Positions 1-11,371 of a stretch of 64,000 nt of DNA are shown piece by piece (position 1 is the stretch's first letter; every line of letters begins with the position of its first letter). The DNA is from Gonatopus flavifemur (taxonomy: Eukaryota; Arthropoda; Insecta; Hymenoptera; Dryinidae). Location: NCBI GenBank assembly GCA_018340375.1, contig JAFFJZ010000029.1, forward strand, positions 2,604,001 through 2,668,000, read 5' to 3'. The notes under the pieces are model-generated. The model did not search any database. It was not told the origin of the DNA and was given only the letters and a program-made list of their open reading frames with translations. Made by a program: the position numbers and the translations under genes.

Positions 1-2530
1 TACCACTAACATGAAATCAAACAGAAACGGTCTTCCCACAGTTCTTACTCAAGCATTGAGAGTTCTGAGTCAAATAAAGAGAGTTCTCTCATTTTTCGGG
101 TAACATTTCATGTTTGTGGTATCTTCTCATAGTTCTCGCGGGTACGTTGGGAGTTCTCGGCGATGTCGTCAGAGTTCTGAGCAGTTATCATGATTCGGAG
201 CGGGGAACTGTGAGACTTGCACCCAGAACCCAAAGCGATTAGACCAGAACTGCAATGTCATAGATTTTCCACGAATCGCTGCATTTTGTCATCTGCGATG
301 GCAGCCCCGGGGAGTTCTCTCAGAGTTCTGGATCTTTGCACAAGAGTTCTAATCAATTCCAACTCGAAAAATGTGAGAACTCTCATTATTTGACTCAGAA
401 CTCTCAATGCTTGAGTAAGAACTGTGGGAAGACCGTTTCTGTTTGATTTCATGTTCGTGGTATCTTCTCATAGTTCTCGCGGGTACGTTGGGAGTTCCCG
501 GCGATGTCGACAGAGTTCTGAGCAGTTATCATGATTCGGAGCGGGGAACTGTGAGACTTGCACCCAGAACTCGAGGCGATTAGACCAGAACTGCAATGTC
601 ATAGGTTTTTCACGAATCGCTGCATTTTGTCATCTGCGATGGCAGCCCCGGGGAGATCTCTCAGAGTTCTGGATCTTTGCACAAGAGTTCTAATCAATTC
701 CAACTCGAAAAATGGGAGAACTCTCATTATTTGACTCAGAAACTCAGAACACTCAATGCTTGAGTAAAAACTGTGGGAAGACCGTTTCTGTTTGATTTCA
801 TGTTCGTGGTATGTTCTCATAGTTCTCGCGGATACGTTGGGAGTTCTCGGCGATGTCGACAGAGTTCTGAGCAGTTATCAGGATTCGGAGCGGGGAACTG
901 TGAGACTCGCACCCAGAACTCAAGGTGATTAAACCAGAACTGCGATTTCATAGGATTCTTACGGGACACTGAATTTCGCGAATTGTGATGGCAGTTCCGG
1001 TGAGTTCTCCCAGAGTTCTGAATCTTTGGACGAGAGTTCTCATCAATTCCAACCTGAAACATCTGAGAACTCTCGCTATTAAGCCGAGAATTCCTAATAC
1101 TCGAAGAGAACTGTGGGAGGATCATTTTCTCCCATTGTTCAGCTGCGCGGCAAGTTCTCAGAGTTCTCACAGGAAGGTTCAGAGTTCTGCGCTATGTCCA
1201 TCGAGTTCTGAGGTTTCATCAGGATTTCGAACAGGGAACTCTGAAACTTGGACCCAGAACTCAAATCGATTGGACCAGAACTGCAATGTCATAGATTTTT
1301 CACGAGTCCCTGCATTTTGTCATCTGCGATGACAGCCCCGCGGAGTTCTCTCAGAGTTCTGGATCCTTGCACATGAGTTCTGATCAATTCCAACTCGAAA
1401 AATGTGAGAACTCTCATTATTCGACTCAGAACTCTCAATGCTTGAGTAAGAACTGTGGGAAGACCGTTTCTGTTTGATTACATGTTCGTGGTATCTTCCC
1501 ATAGTTCTCGCGGATACGTTGGGAGTTCTCGGCGATGTCGACCGAGTTCTGATCAGTTATCATGATTTGGAGCGGGGAACTGTGAGACTTGCACCCGGAA
1601 CTCCAACTGATTGAACCAGAACTGCGATGTCATAGACTTCTCACGAGACGCTGAATTTCGCAATTTGCGATGGTAGTTCTGGAGGGTTCTTTCGGAGTTC
1701 TGAATCTCTGTAAAAGAATTTTGATCGATTCCAACTTGAAAACTCTAAGAACTCTCACTATTTGACTGTGATTTCCCAATACTTGGGTGAACACTGTGGG
1801 TAGATTGTTTTTTTTAGGTTATGTTTAGTGGCATGTTCTGATAGTTCTCGCGGATACGTTGGGAGTTCTCAGCTATGTCAATCGTGTTGTGAGCATTCAT
1901 CATGATTCGGAGCAGAGAACTCTAAAAAGTGACTCCATAACTCGAAGCCATTAGACGAGAACTACGATGGGATACACGTCTCACGAGACGCTGAACTTTT
2001 CCATCCGCTATGTCAGTTCTAAGGATTCCCGCTCTTTGTACAAAAGTTATAAGTCATCCCCATCTGAAAAAGCCCAGAACTATCACTATTCAACCCAGAA
2101 CTCTCAATATCGTGTGAGCACCATGCGCAGACCGCTTTTTTCACGTGAAATATATACAGCTCTTTTCTCGTGTACCCCAATCCTCATAGATGCCTTGTTC
2201 CTCGGAGAACTCTTTGGAGAACTTCAACTCATTATAATCTGCATCCAGAACTCCTCACCATACCACTGTTCCAAAAATTTGGGGTGCTGTCGGAAAAATA
2301 ATCTTCCTTCTAATTCCCCGTCTATGTCAGAACTATCCAAAAAATCTATCAGGAACTTTGAAACTCTATTCGTAGATCTCAGAACTATACCGATACTGAC
2401 CATTTTTCTCATATGGGGTGCAGCGTCAACTTAGCACCTCATTTTTTTGAAAAAAAAATTTTTTGCATATATGACCAGAACTATTTTCAAAACTGATTGA
2501 GAACTGTAGAACTATGCTAGACGCATTCAG
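1..2530. repeat. ~341-bp tandem repeat made of AGAACT/AGTTCT words
   Basis: The same landmark (GAGTTCT followed by nGCnATGTC) recurs at 151, 492, 841, 1182, 1523 and 1863, giving spacings of 341, 349, 341, 341 and 340 bases. Units carry the same order of landmarks, for example the AAACAGAAACGGTCTTCCCA region and the GGAGCGGGGAACTGTGAGAC region, and decay toward 2530. Within a unit the hexamers AGTTCT and AGAACT appear every 15-40 bases in both orientations, so the array has a second, shorter-scale word structure. It stops where gag homology begins (about 2566). Short ORFs across it repeat with the unit and are not genes. It may be a satellite or the inside of a larger element. Confidence 0.85.
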
Positions 2531-2565
2531 AACTCTATCGAAAAATTTTTTTTTGTATATATGTG

Positions 2566-3700
2566 GTGCCAACTTGACAGGCACATTCGTGTCTTGATTC
2601 GTTGTATATTGTATGCTTTCAGTGTATGTAGGTGTCGGTAGGAGTGGTCTTCCCCAATCTGTTCCTGTATTGCTGTATGTTTGTGTGTTTCGTCTTGCAT
2701 TTTGTCTTGTTCGTGTATTGGTGTTGTGGTAGCTGTGTGTATGTGTGTTTTGGTCTGACCGTTGGTTTGTGTAATTGTTGTCTGTTGCCCATTCTTGTTT
2801 CCCCTGTTCGATTGCTTCTAGTGTTCTACCTTCCCTTTCTGAATGTTCAAACGTTTTAAACTCTCCCCTCTTTATGCATAGGTTGTATTCTGATTGTAGA
2901 TCTGTATATGCTTCGCTTAACTGTACTTCTAGTGGATATGGTGGCCAAATTTCGTTCAGTATGGTTCTAAACCATATGAGGAATCTCTTGATTGTTTCGT
3001 CTTTTTGTTGTGTGCATCTTTTTAGTCTCTCTTCCAATACTCCTACGTAGTTATGGGGAAAGAATGTTTCCCTGAAGTCTCTTTCGAATTGTTGTAAATT
3101 TGTCCATTTTGTGTGATTCAGGGTGTGCCATTCATATGCTGTGTCGTGTAAAATTTGTGGTAATAATGATAATATTTCTTTGTCTGTGAATGTATATGTA
3201 TCTTGGTATTGGGCTAATTCTAATAGAAATTGTTCTGGGACTTCTGTTTCGTTCCCGCTGAATTTCATATTCAAGTTCGTTACTGGTAGTCGTGTTTTTT
3301 TGGTGTTCTGTTTCTGGTGCTGTATGGTTCTACCCTGTATGTGTCATTAAATATTATCTCTTCTCCACTCGTGTCTGTGTAATTCTATCTTTGTCCAACT
3401 GTGTGTCTATTGTTCCGTGTGGAATTCCTTCCCCTTTCTGGTTCAGTTTCTATGTCTGTTTCATAACTATCTATTTCGTCTTATGTGTAATTTCTATTTT
3501 CATCTATTTGGTTTCTTCTTATAATTTCCGGTTCTATGTGTTCTTCTCTATGTGTTCTATGTGTGTTGTTCGATTCTGCTGCATTAAGTTCATTAATATA
3601 GTCAGAATCTCTACGTAAAAAATTCCTCAACATCGTACCGTTTCTGTCTCTGTCTGGTCGTTCTCGTTGTCTATCTTGTCTTTGTCTTCGTCTTCGTTGT
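2566..3700 (-). pseudogene. Retrotransposon Gag fragment
   Basis: On the minus strand, 3274 to 2566 encodes a Retrotrans_gag-type domain: an LLPQILHDTAYEWHT stretch followed by FERDFRETFFPHNYVGVLEE and a QQKDETIKRFLIWFR segment, the usual helical core that builds the particle shell. A low-complexity T/N/R/Q-rich tail follows, with no visible CCHC knuckle. The frame continues upstream to about 3700 with an R/D/E-rich segment but is broken by stops near 3385 and 3490. No protease or reverse transcriptase lies downstream: the sequence runs directly into the 341-bp repeat, so the element is truncated. The last ~50 codons of the open frame below 2566 are repeat sequence, not Gag. Confidence 0.7.
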
Positions 3701-3841
3701 ACGTTTGGGTGATTAGGATGTTCTAATCAATGGTTTGTCTCATCGATGAATTCTTGGTTATTTCTTAGAAAACTGTCTTGTGTGGAAGTTTGATTGTATT
3801 CTGTTTGTATGGTATGTCTTTGTCTGTACTGTGTTTCGTTA

Positions 3842-4013
3842 GTGGGGGGTCTTTTTGCTGAAAAAGTTTTTCGCTGAATAAACTTAATTCGACAATCGCT
3901 AGTCATTTCTAGAGATCACTACGAAATCTCCTAGTGATTTCTAGAGGTGACTATCGATTGTCAAATTCCAGTGTATTCGGCGAAAAACGTTTTCGGCAAA
4001 AAGACCCCCTACC
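3842..4013. mobile_element. 172-bp MITE with 9-bp target duplication
   Basis: The ends are inverted copies: GGGGGTCTTTTTGCTGAAAA on the left and the complement of TTTTCGGCAAAAAGACCCCC on the right, with inner halves also partly palindromic (GTGATTTCTAGAG near the centre). The element is flanked by identical 9-base direct repeats GTTTCGTTA at 3833-3841 and 4014-4022. A 9-base duplication is typical of Mutator-like elements, so a MULE-derived MITE is the best guess. It lies in the 5' flank of the minus-strand gag fragment. Confidence 0.85.
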
Positions 4014-4134
4014 GTTTCGTTATTCAAGCTTCTTCTCGTTCTTTGTTTGTGTTGGGTTTCCTCGCGTGTATGTCTGTAATCTGTGGGTATGTATGTTCGT
4101 GTGTTTCAATGTAGGAATTTTCGGTTATTGTATG

Positions 4135-4240
4135 GGATGGGGGTCAAATCAACGAAACCGTTAGTTGGAAAGAATAAGACATCATACATCATACATCTCT
4201 CCCTTTTCAACCAATGGTTTCGTTGATTCGGCCCCCACCC
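4135..4240. mobile_element. 106-bp MITE with 8-bp target duplication
   Basis: The left end GGATGGGGGTCAAATCAACG matches the complement of the right end CGTTGATTCGGCCCCCACCC. Identical 8-base repeats ATTGTATG flank it at 4127-4134 and 4241-4248. The GGnTGGGGG end is unlike that of the neighbouring 3842-4013 MITE although both have G-rich termini. Superfamily is not determinable from this length; hAT- and P-type elements make 8-base duplications. Confidence 0.85.
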
Positions 4241-5002
4241 ATTGTATGTATGTGTTTTCCTTGTTTAGTGTAGTTGTATTTTATTGTGTGTTATATGTTA
4301 CATGTATGTTTGTATGTGTGTATGTGTATATGTGTGTTTTTCGTTCGTCTTTTGTATGGTTTGTGTGTTTAGTAATATGTATAGTTATATTTATGGTTCT
4401 GTTTGATTCTTCTGTTCGATCTCATTTCTATTCCGTATTATTACTTTCGAATGATTCGTCTTTTCTTTGGATTTATAAAGTGATTTTAGGCTTCGATTTA
4501 TTCAGTCGATTCGTTTGTTCGTGCTTTCTTATACTCTCTATCGTCTCAGGAATGTTGTTCATATCGTGCGTCTTTGTATGACGTCTCATCGTGTCAACGA
4601 TACCCTACTTCGCGCTCAAGGTTGTTCTTCTTCTTGCGCGTAGAGTATCGTTCTGTGCGATATGTGTCTTACTCTGCATTCCAAAATTATTCGTGTGTAT
4701 GTACGTGTGTTTCTACGATCTCTTACATGCATGTAGACACGCACACACGTTTCCATATTTTCGTATTTTATTTGTAGTACATATAATTTCTCCTACATAT
4801 GATAATCTTTCATTTGGTTCTAGATTTAATTCACTTGATTTTTCTCTTCTATTTGTGTCTTTTCTGTTGTTGATTAATTTTTCATTATCGTTGTGAATTG
4901 AATCTGGATTTTCTAACTGTTTATAATTATATGTTGTCTCGTGTGGATGTGAGGGTTCGGATAGGAGTAAAAGGATTCCTTAGTCTTTGTTCTTGTGTAC
5001 TA
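4241..5002. other. No gene recognised; probable 5' flank of the gag-bearing element
   Basis: The stretch continues the GT-rich (plus strand) composition of the gag region, and long plus-strand open frames here are by-products of that composition. No LTR pair, promoter or protein domain could be recognised. Confidence 0.4.
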
Positions 5003-5870
5003 CTGTGGGCAAAAAGTAAGGTGAATTTTTAATTTAAACTTCGCGGGCTTGACATTTCAGGCTAGTTCTTTTTTTCTTGAGTTGGCAGGACTGTTAATGA
5101 CATCTGTGCCAAAGTTCATTTCAATGTCATTATCAGTAATACATTTACGCTTGGGTTTACCAAACGACCAAGAGTGCATTTTTCGATTTTTTCAATGTCT
5201 GGTTTAATTGAGCAGAGAAGTGCAATCAAATTTTGTTGCCGGAATGAAATTTCGGCTGCGGAAACTTTGAGGATGTTGCGGAAGGCCTTTCTAGGTGGAT
5301 GTTGGGAGGTGATTCTACCATGTCGCAGAAAAATGTTTATAAGTGGTACAAAGACTTCAAAGAGGGTCGAGAACGTGTTGATGACTTGGAACGCTCTGGA
5401 AGACCATCGACGTCAACAGATGACCAACACGTCGATGAAGTGAAGGAATTAGTGCTCAAAAAGCGTCGGTTGACTGTTAGAGACCTTACTGATTGATGCG
5501 TGAAGCAATTCGTCTAAAAAGACCAGAATTATGGGCCAACAACTCTTGGTTTTTGCATCACGATAATGCACCGTCTCATACTGCACTCGTTCTCCGTGAC
5601 CATTTCGCCAAAAATTCGACGCATATCGTTCCGCAACCACCGTATTTGCCTGTTTTACCAAGTGACAAATGGCAAGTGTTGTTCATATCACCTTGTCACA
5701 AATTATTTATTGTTCGAAACGGCCCGAGCGGCTAGACCGAATCGAATGTGTGGATCTGCTCACGTTCTAAGCTTGTCGAGGAACTCCAAATTCCAAGGCG
5801 GCACCCGTAGATATGTTCAATGATTTCGTTTCAATGTTGAAAGCGAAGAGAAATGAACTGATAGGATGAT
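5003..5870 (+). pseudogene. Degenerate mariner transposon
   Basis: The left end reads TGTGGGCAAAAAGTAAGGTG, a typical mariner inverted terminus. Around 5190-5290 is the N-terminal helix-turn-helix with IEQRSAIKFCC, then after a frameshift 5320-5496 continues with KWYKDFKEGRE and SGRPSTS and ends in RRLTVRDLTD, the DNA-binding region. After a large internal deletion that removes the first catalytic aspartate, 5520-5640 resumes with WFLHHDNAPSHTA, which contains the second catalytic aspartate. The tail after about 5660 is scrambled and I see no matching right terminus. The copy cannot make transposase. Confidence 0.85.
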
Positions 5871-7514
5871 TTTTAGTTTTCAAGGCGAGTGTTATTCGCA
5901 TTAATATTTATTTCTCTTGGAAAGAGAAAGAGAGAGAGAAAACAAATGAAAGATATAACAATAAAACGATTCGAATAGGATGGAATAACAGATATAATGA
6001 CCTTTTAATTACAAGATTTTTAACAGTGACATCGAGATAGTTTCTGATGGGAGAAAGTATGTGTATGTGTAGGTGTGTGTATATATGAGAATAATTTACG
6101 AACCTACTTCCGTTCAAGCTGACCCTTGAATATCTGGCTGCGAGCTGGATCCAAAGTGAGCGACTAGGATCTTGTAGATGGTGGCAACTGGATCAGGAGT
6201 TTGGATACGGTTTGGATGCACTGAATTTAGTAATACTCTGACTTGAAGATTAACTCGGAAAGTCCGAGTGCGAAGATTTACATAAGAGAGTGAGAGCGGT
6301 ACAAACGGGTTTGGCGGAATAGGTATTCCGTCAAGAATTGTTACCGGCACGTGGAACTTGCGCGAGTTCGATCACGGTACCAAACGAGAACTTTGTCTCG
6401 TTTAACTTGGTAAATCCGCGTGTTATCGAGCCTGCTTTTGCAAGGCGTGTCCCCGATAGATCCCGAAAGTATACTCTGGCTTCCCATCAGGATCGCTCTT
6501 ATTTAAAAGAGCGAATGATTTCTTTTTGCCGTTGGGAGTGGGGAATCACGCGATTGAATTTTTGCCGATTTTGAATTTGCTTTAGTTACCATGCTCCATA
6601 ATCAATGAATGTGTGTCAGAGAGAAGTAATGAATTAGGAAGGGGATGAATGGAAGGTGCGCGGGCCGCCTTGGATTCAGCTCGATGCAGTTTCAGCAAAT
6701 TCTTCGCACATCGAAATGTTGCAAGTGACCTAGTCTTTATATGAACAGAAGAATGTCAGCAAATTCTTCGCATATCGATATGTTATGATGATTATTTGAC
6801 AAAAAGTTTAATGAGTTTGAAAAATAATGACAACAGGAGGTCCAATGATAGAGAATCTTAGGTGAATTCGTTTATCTTTCCTCGCATGTATGCGCGCTTT
6901 CATTTTCGCTTCGGAAAGATGCAGAGGAGTTGTTCTATGTTTCCAATATTTCGTCTCTATCCCACTCTCTCAAGTGTTCTCTCGAATTACATGTTATCAC
7001 TTCCTTCCGAGAAAACCATTGGGAGAAATCGTTGATATTTTGACCTTGCGAGTTCTCTATCGGACCTTCCATGTCCGAATTATCCAAGTATAGCTTAACT
7101 GTATTAACTTTAGTGGATCTGATGAATGAATGGATAGCAGTGATATCCCATATAACGAGGGAAGCCTTCGAATTCATGGTTTATTATTGGAAGTAATTTC
7201 AATGTTTTTAAGACCTATGTTCTGAAAATGTTTTGATAATTTTTGTATCAAATTCATTGACAGTATCCTCTGAATGAATTCGAACCCTTATCTTGCTTAT
7301 GGGTAAAAGGTTTCATATAATCAGAAGAGAATGAGGGGGGGCAAGTTTTTGGTAGGCACATCACACCTCCCTACCCAAGATCAAGCATGGGGGACGGAAC
7401 GTTCCCACATGGTTGGTCCAGAATAGGAAAAAAAATGTACCGAACAAAAACTTGCTGTTTTTTTCTTTGTGCATTGTCTATAAGCGAAGTGATGAATTGA
7501 TAGTGCTATTGACG
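5871..7514. other. Unassigned region; one direct repeat pair
   Basis: No protein domain is recognisable. A 29-base segment beginning TCAGCAAATTCTTCGCA occurs at 6692-6720 and again at 6756-6784 with two differences. A plus-strand G/T-to-C/T transition near 7364 (GGCACATCA then CACCTCCCTACCC) could be, on the minus strand, a polypurine tract followed by an LTR start for the envelope fragment upstream, but no second LTR is visible. Confidence 0.3.
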
Positions 7515-8027
7515 TCATGATTGAAGAAAATCTGTTACATCCAGAGAATTCAAAGACTGTGTTCCTTGAGTTCTGTTTTGTTCTTTGAGCCTATTGGAAA
7601 TTGTTGTATGTTCGTGTGGTGATTTGTTTATGTTGTGGTGTTTCTTAAATTCATGAGGAGGTTCTGTTTGTGTGGTTGTTGTTGGTGGCGGTGGTGGAGG
7701 CAATGCTGGTCTAGTCGATGCTGGATGCATTTCTACGGCGATGTGATCTTCAGTGTGGGGGTAGTGGATTCTGGGTTGTCTGGAGCGCTTCGATCTTGGT
7801 GATAGATACGTGTTATTGAAGAAGCAGGTGATTCCAAGTTTTCTGTATATCAACACAATGATTGCTATTGTTGATATTATTCCTATAAATGACGGTATTC
7901 CCATGGATGTGATGTGTGAGACGAGTTCATTCCTTTGTCGGTGTTGTATTTCTCTTGCTTTCTGCCGATTTCGTCCAGAGATATTGCATTTCCACTGTTG
8001 TCCCAATCGTTGGTAATTGGTGAATCT
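7515..8027 (-). pseudogene. C-terminal fragment of a retroviral-type envelope protein
   Basis: The minus-strand frame has a short polar lead, a hydrophobic segment (FIGIISTIAIIVLIY, about residues 39-53 of the frame) that would be the membrane anchor, and a long cytoplasmic tail rich in basic residues, prolines (PPPPPP) and histidines ending in LNSLDVTDFLQS. This layout is that of insect endogenous retrovirus Env tails. The frame is cut exactly at 8027/8028 where the LTR of the next element begins, so the rest of Env is missing. It is not the same Env family as that at 17163-19121, judged by the tail. Confidence 0.5.
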
Positions 8028-11000
8028 TGTAACGTCCCGCCATTAAAAATTTTCGAGATTTTATCATGACGACCGTTTTCCCACATGAAATATGAATTTC
8101 CCCATAAAGGAATTATAATTATTATTCTATAAATTTTTCCGTGAAGAATTAGTATTCATAAGAAAACTCTTATTCAATATTCTCTATAATTATTTTTCAC
8201 TATCGATTTGTGATGACTGCTTAACACATATGATAATCATTTCTTTTTATACATTTTTAATGGAATTATTGAATTTATTCGACTAATTCTTATATACACA
8301 TGTTAGAACACATGAGAATAATAAATCTTTCATTTCTGTATGATTAACGGGTATGGGAGATGACTAACATTGTTCGAACAATAACATCATCATGTAAAAT
8401 CAAAATGTCTGACGATGGTTGACCTTAACCACTTGGAATTGTTTAAACAATGAGTAGTGAACAGTAGCGATTATTGACCGAGGGAATAATTGTTGAATAA
8501 TGGACTGAATGATTAATTTACATTCGACATTGATTGAACAAGTAACCCTTCTCGACTCAAAATAATGTCTGACAATTGTTCAAACATTGACTCATACTAC
8601 TGAAATGTTTCAACAAATGTTACCTACCTTTAAATAGATTCTACTTCGATAGATAGTTCATATCGAAGGGATTATTCAATTACTCAAATGGAATAATATG
8701 CTAAATAAATTATTTAAATAATCAATATTAACTATATAACAAAATGTCAAATGTACGATTATTGTTATGTAACATTCGTGAGATAACTTGATTCCATTGA
8801 ATGTGACCATTTGAATAATTGATTCATACAGTTAAATTATAATCGAATATACTAAGTAATAGAATAAGATTGTATCAATTATATAAGCAAATAATGACAT
8901 GTAATGAATGATAATGGTTATTCGCAATATATTATGTGAGACAGAAAATGAATTAATCTCTTAATGAATGGAATAAGTGTGACTGACACGCGCCACACCT
9001 GTTTGGATACTATGTATATATAAAGTTTATGACAGGTAGCCATAAAGCCATGAAGCCATAAAACCAGAAAAGCACCTTTTCTTATGGCACGGGGCTCCTC
9101 TCAAAGAGACAAGACTCTATATCAATTCGTCAAATTTCTTCATTTCTGAATTTCTCACGAACCAATTCACAATAGAATGATTATATTAGAAACTCTTATA
9201 CATGAAGTAGAATGAAGAAACAAGCACATCTGTTCTTGTCATAAATTTCAAGTACGAAGAGAAATGTGGTCTCCATTGTCTGGAAAATTCGAAGACATAT
9301 GCAGGCAGAATGTGAGAAATGGATTGAGTGAAACCTATGAATAACGTTTGAAGGTAGTATATGACAAAATGGAATATTCTCCGAAATGAATTAAACAAAT
9401 TGATTGTTGAACACATTTATTTAAATCGACAGATTATTGTTTCGAATTATTGAAAAATGAGTTATACGAAACTTATAGAGTCCATAATAAGTATTGGAAA
9501 TTCCCTTCCATAAGCCCGAAATATTGCATAGAATTATAATATAAGGAAAAACCATACTACTATATGTACATTCGAATTATAATAAGATATAATCATATAA
9601 TAATTATGACTATCAAAATTCATTGCATAAGTGAAATTCGAATAAGAAGAAGCATGAAAGAGAATCGAAGAGAAAGGATGTTTAGACTACTAGATAAAAT
9701 GCTCTTCTTGAGAAATCACGTGGGCAATACATGATCTCCGAAACTCTTGCATGAAGCTTGCGAGTGGAAGAGAGAAGAAGGATAAGTCGCACCGAGACGC
9801 ACTCTATAGGAGAAGTACGTTTCGTTGTCGCAGCATGTTTCAACGAGCACAAGTTACGCCGCGATCTTCGACTTGCAAAGACGTTTTCAATATACTTCCC
9901 TTTGTAACGAGTTTTATACATTTATACAGTTTCAAATCATTCCCTACAAAGAAATCGTGAATGAGAAAAAGAAATAATAAGTAACAAGTTCCCGTTGAAA
10001 CTAAATAAAATAATAATTAACATACTTAAATAAAATTACTAAGTTAATCCATGGAGAATTGTTCCATTTAATTGAACAGATTGAATGTCAGTGGTGAAAG
10101 TTTGTTTTAGAACCAAAATTGTCAGTTAAGTGTAAGTGAGAGTGAAAACGAAGAGTTTTTCTTGAAGTTCGACAACATACCTTGATACTATCTCCTATCC
10201 ATACTATCCAATCGCTTCGAGAATTGATTGATATTCAAAGAACAAAGTATTTTTTTTTTTTGTGTAAAGTTCATATTCATGAAGTTAAGATAATAAATCA
10301 GACTTGTATTGATGATCTATATATATATATATATATAGAACTAGTCAACTTTGATGGATCAGTGGAAAATTGAAGATTTCAAGTGAATTTTGCAATCATC
10401 CAGTGTAGAATTATTCCAAATTTGAATTTCGATTGTGTTTAGAGCATAATGTGGAATTAACACGGGTTGTATTATTGTCTGGAGGATTATTGTCTGGATG
10501 TTTGAAATTGCAGTATGCATCGATTAAGAATACGGGCACCTGCGGAATTTGAACCATATATAATCAAACTACCGCGAGTACCACATACTCATAAAAGATT
10601 CAATTCTTCTTCAATCCACGGACTTGGATTTTGATCTTCATTGACAGGACGTACCACAGAGAACCTCCTTCGAACAGCCTTCGAACCTGAAACAGTAAGT
10701 AAAATTTTAATTATTGTGAGGTCATTATAATTTGCAGAGATAGTTGTGTAGAATAAACTGACACTATATACGCTACCTTATTTTCCCCTAACCATGTGTC
10801 AAGGGTTTCACACAACTATAATCACGTTGATTATTATCATTTTCACAGTTTGTTTGATCATGTGCTCATATGATATTGAAATAGTCGGCGTGATAGTTTT
10901 CATTAAAAACTTTTTCAGTGACGTACTGGGAAGAGTAACAGTAGAGTTTTGAGATGGAATAGTTTGGTTTACCTGAAACAGAAAGAGTGAAATTGAATTA

Positions 11001-11077
11001 TAATGAACGAATTATATTGAATAAAATTTCATATTATAAATAAAGAAAATACGATCTGCTCCATCCAGGACGTCACA
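8028..11077 (+). mobile_element. 5' LTR (3,050 bp)
   Basis: It aligns to the 3' LTR over its first ~150 bases and again from about 9975 to its end, including the GTAACAAGTTCCCGTTGAAA and CACGGACTTGGATTTTGATC landmarks. Between about 8180 and 9975 it holds ~1.8 kb absent from the 3' LTR. That segment has no terminal inverted repeats or target duplication, and only the bases AATA are shared at the junction, which favours a microhomology deletion in the 3' copy over an insertion here. The extra part includes a TATATATAAAG box near 9014 that could belong to the promoter. Confidence 0.85.
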
Positions 11078-11087
11078 TGAAATAATT

Positions 11088-11104
11088 TGGTGGCAGCTTA
11101 GGGG
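11088..11104 (+). promoter_or_regulatory. Possible primer-binding site
   Basis: About ten bases after the LTR end the sequence TGGTGGCAGCTTAGGGG starts with TGG, as tRNA-complementary primer sites do. The tRNA could not be identified by eye. Confidence 0.3.
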
Positions 11105-11371
11105 ATATTCATTAGATCAAAGTTATGAGAAAATTGAATATTTGACCAGTAATTCTCATAAAATCACAATTTATTCAGAAATTTCAAGAGAACTTTTTAT
11201 TCTTTGAAATGAGTTATTCAAAACCAAAAATAATAGTGACCATCATACACGAAAGATGATAATTCTGAAAGATTCATCTAATTTAACCAAAATTTGAAGA
11301 GTGGTCAAATTTATAAATCCAGTAAATAACATATTCATCTTTGTTGAGCTTGCAAGTGAAGTTTAAAGTAT

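Noticed and set aside
258..1502. Repeated minus-strand ORFs with similar proteins in the 341-bp array
   Set aside because: They recur with the repeat unit, differ by frameshifts and resemble no family.
2632..4896. Plus-strand open frames rich in C, V, F and Y
   Set aside because: They read the complement of a gag region and its flank; composition is an effect of GT-rich DNA.
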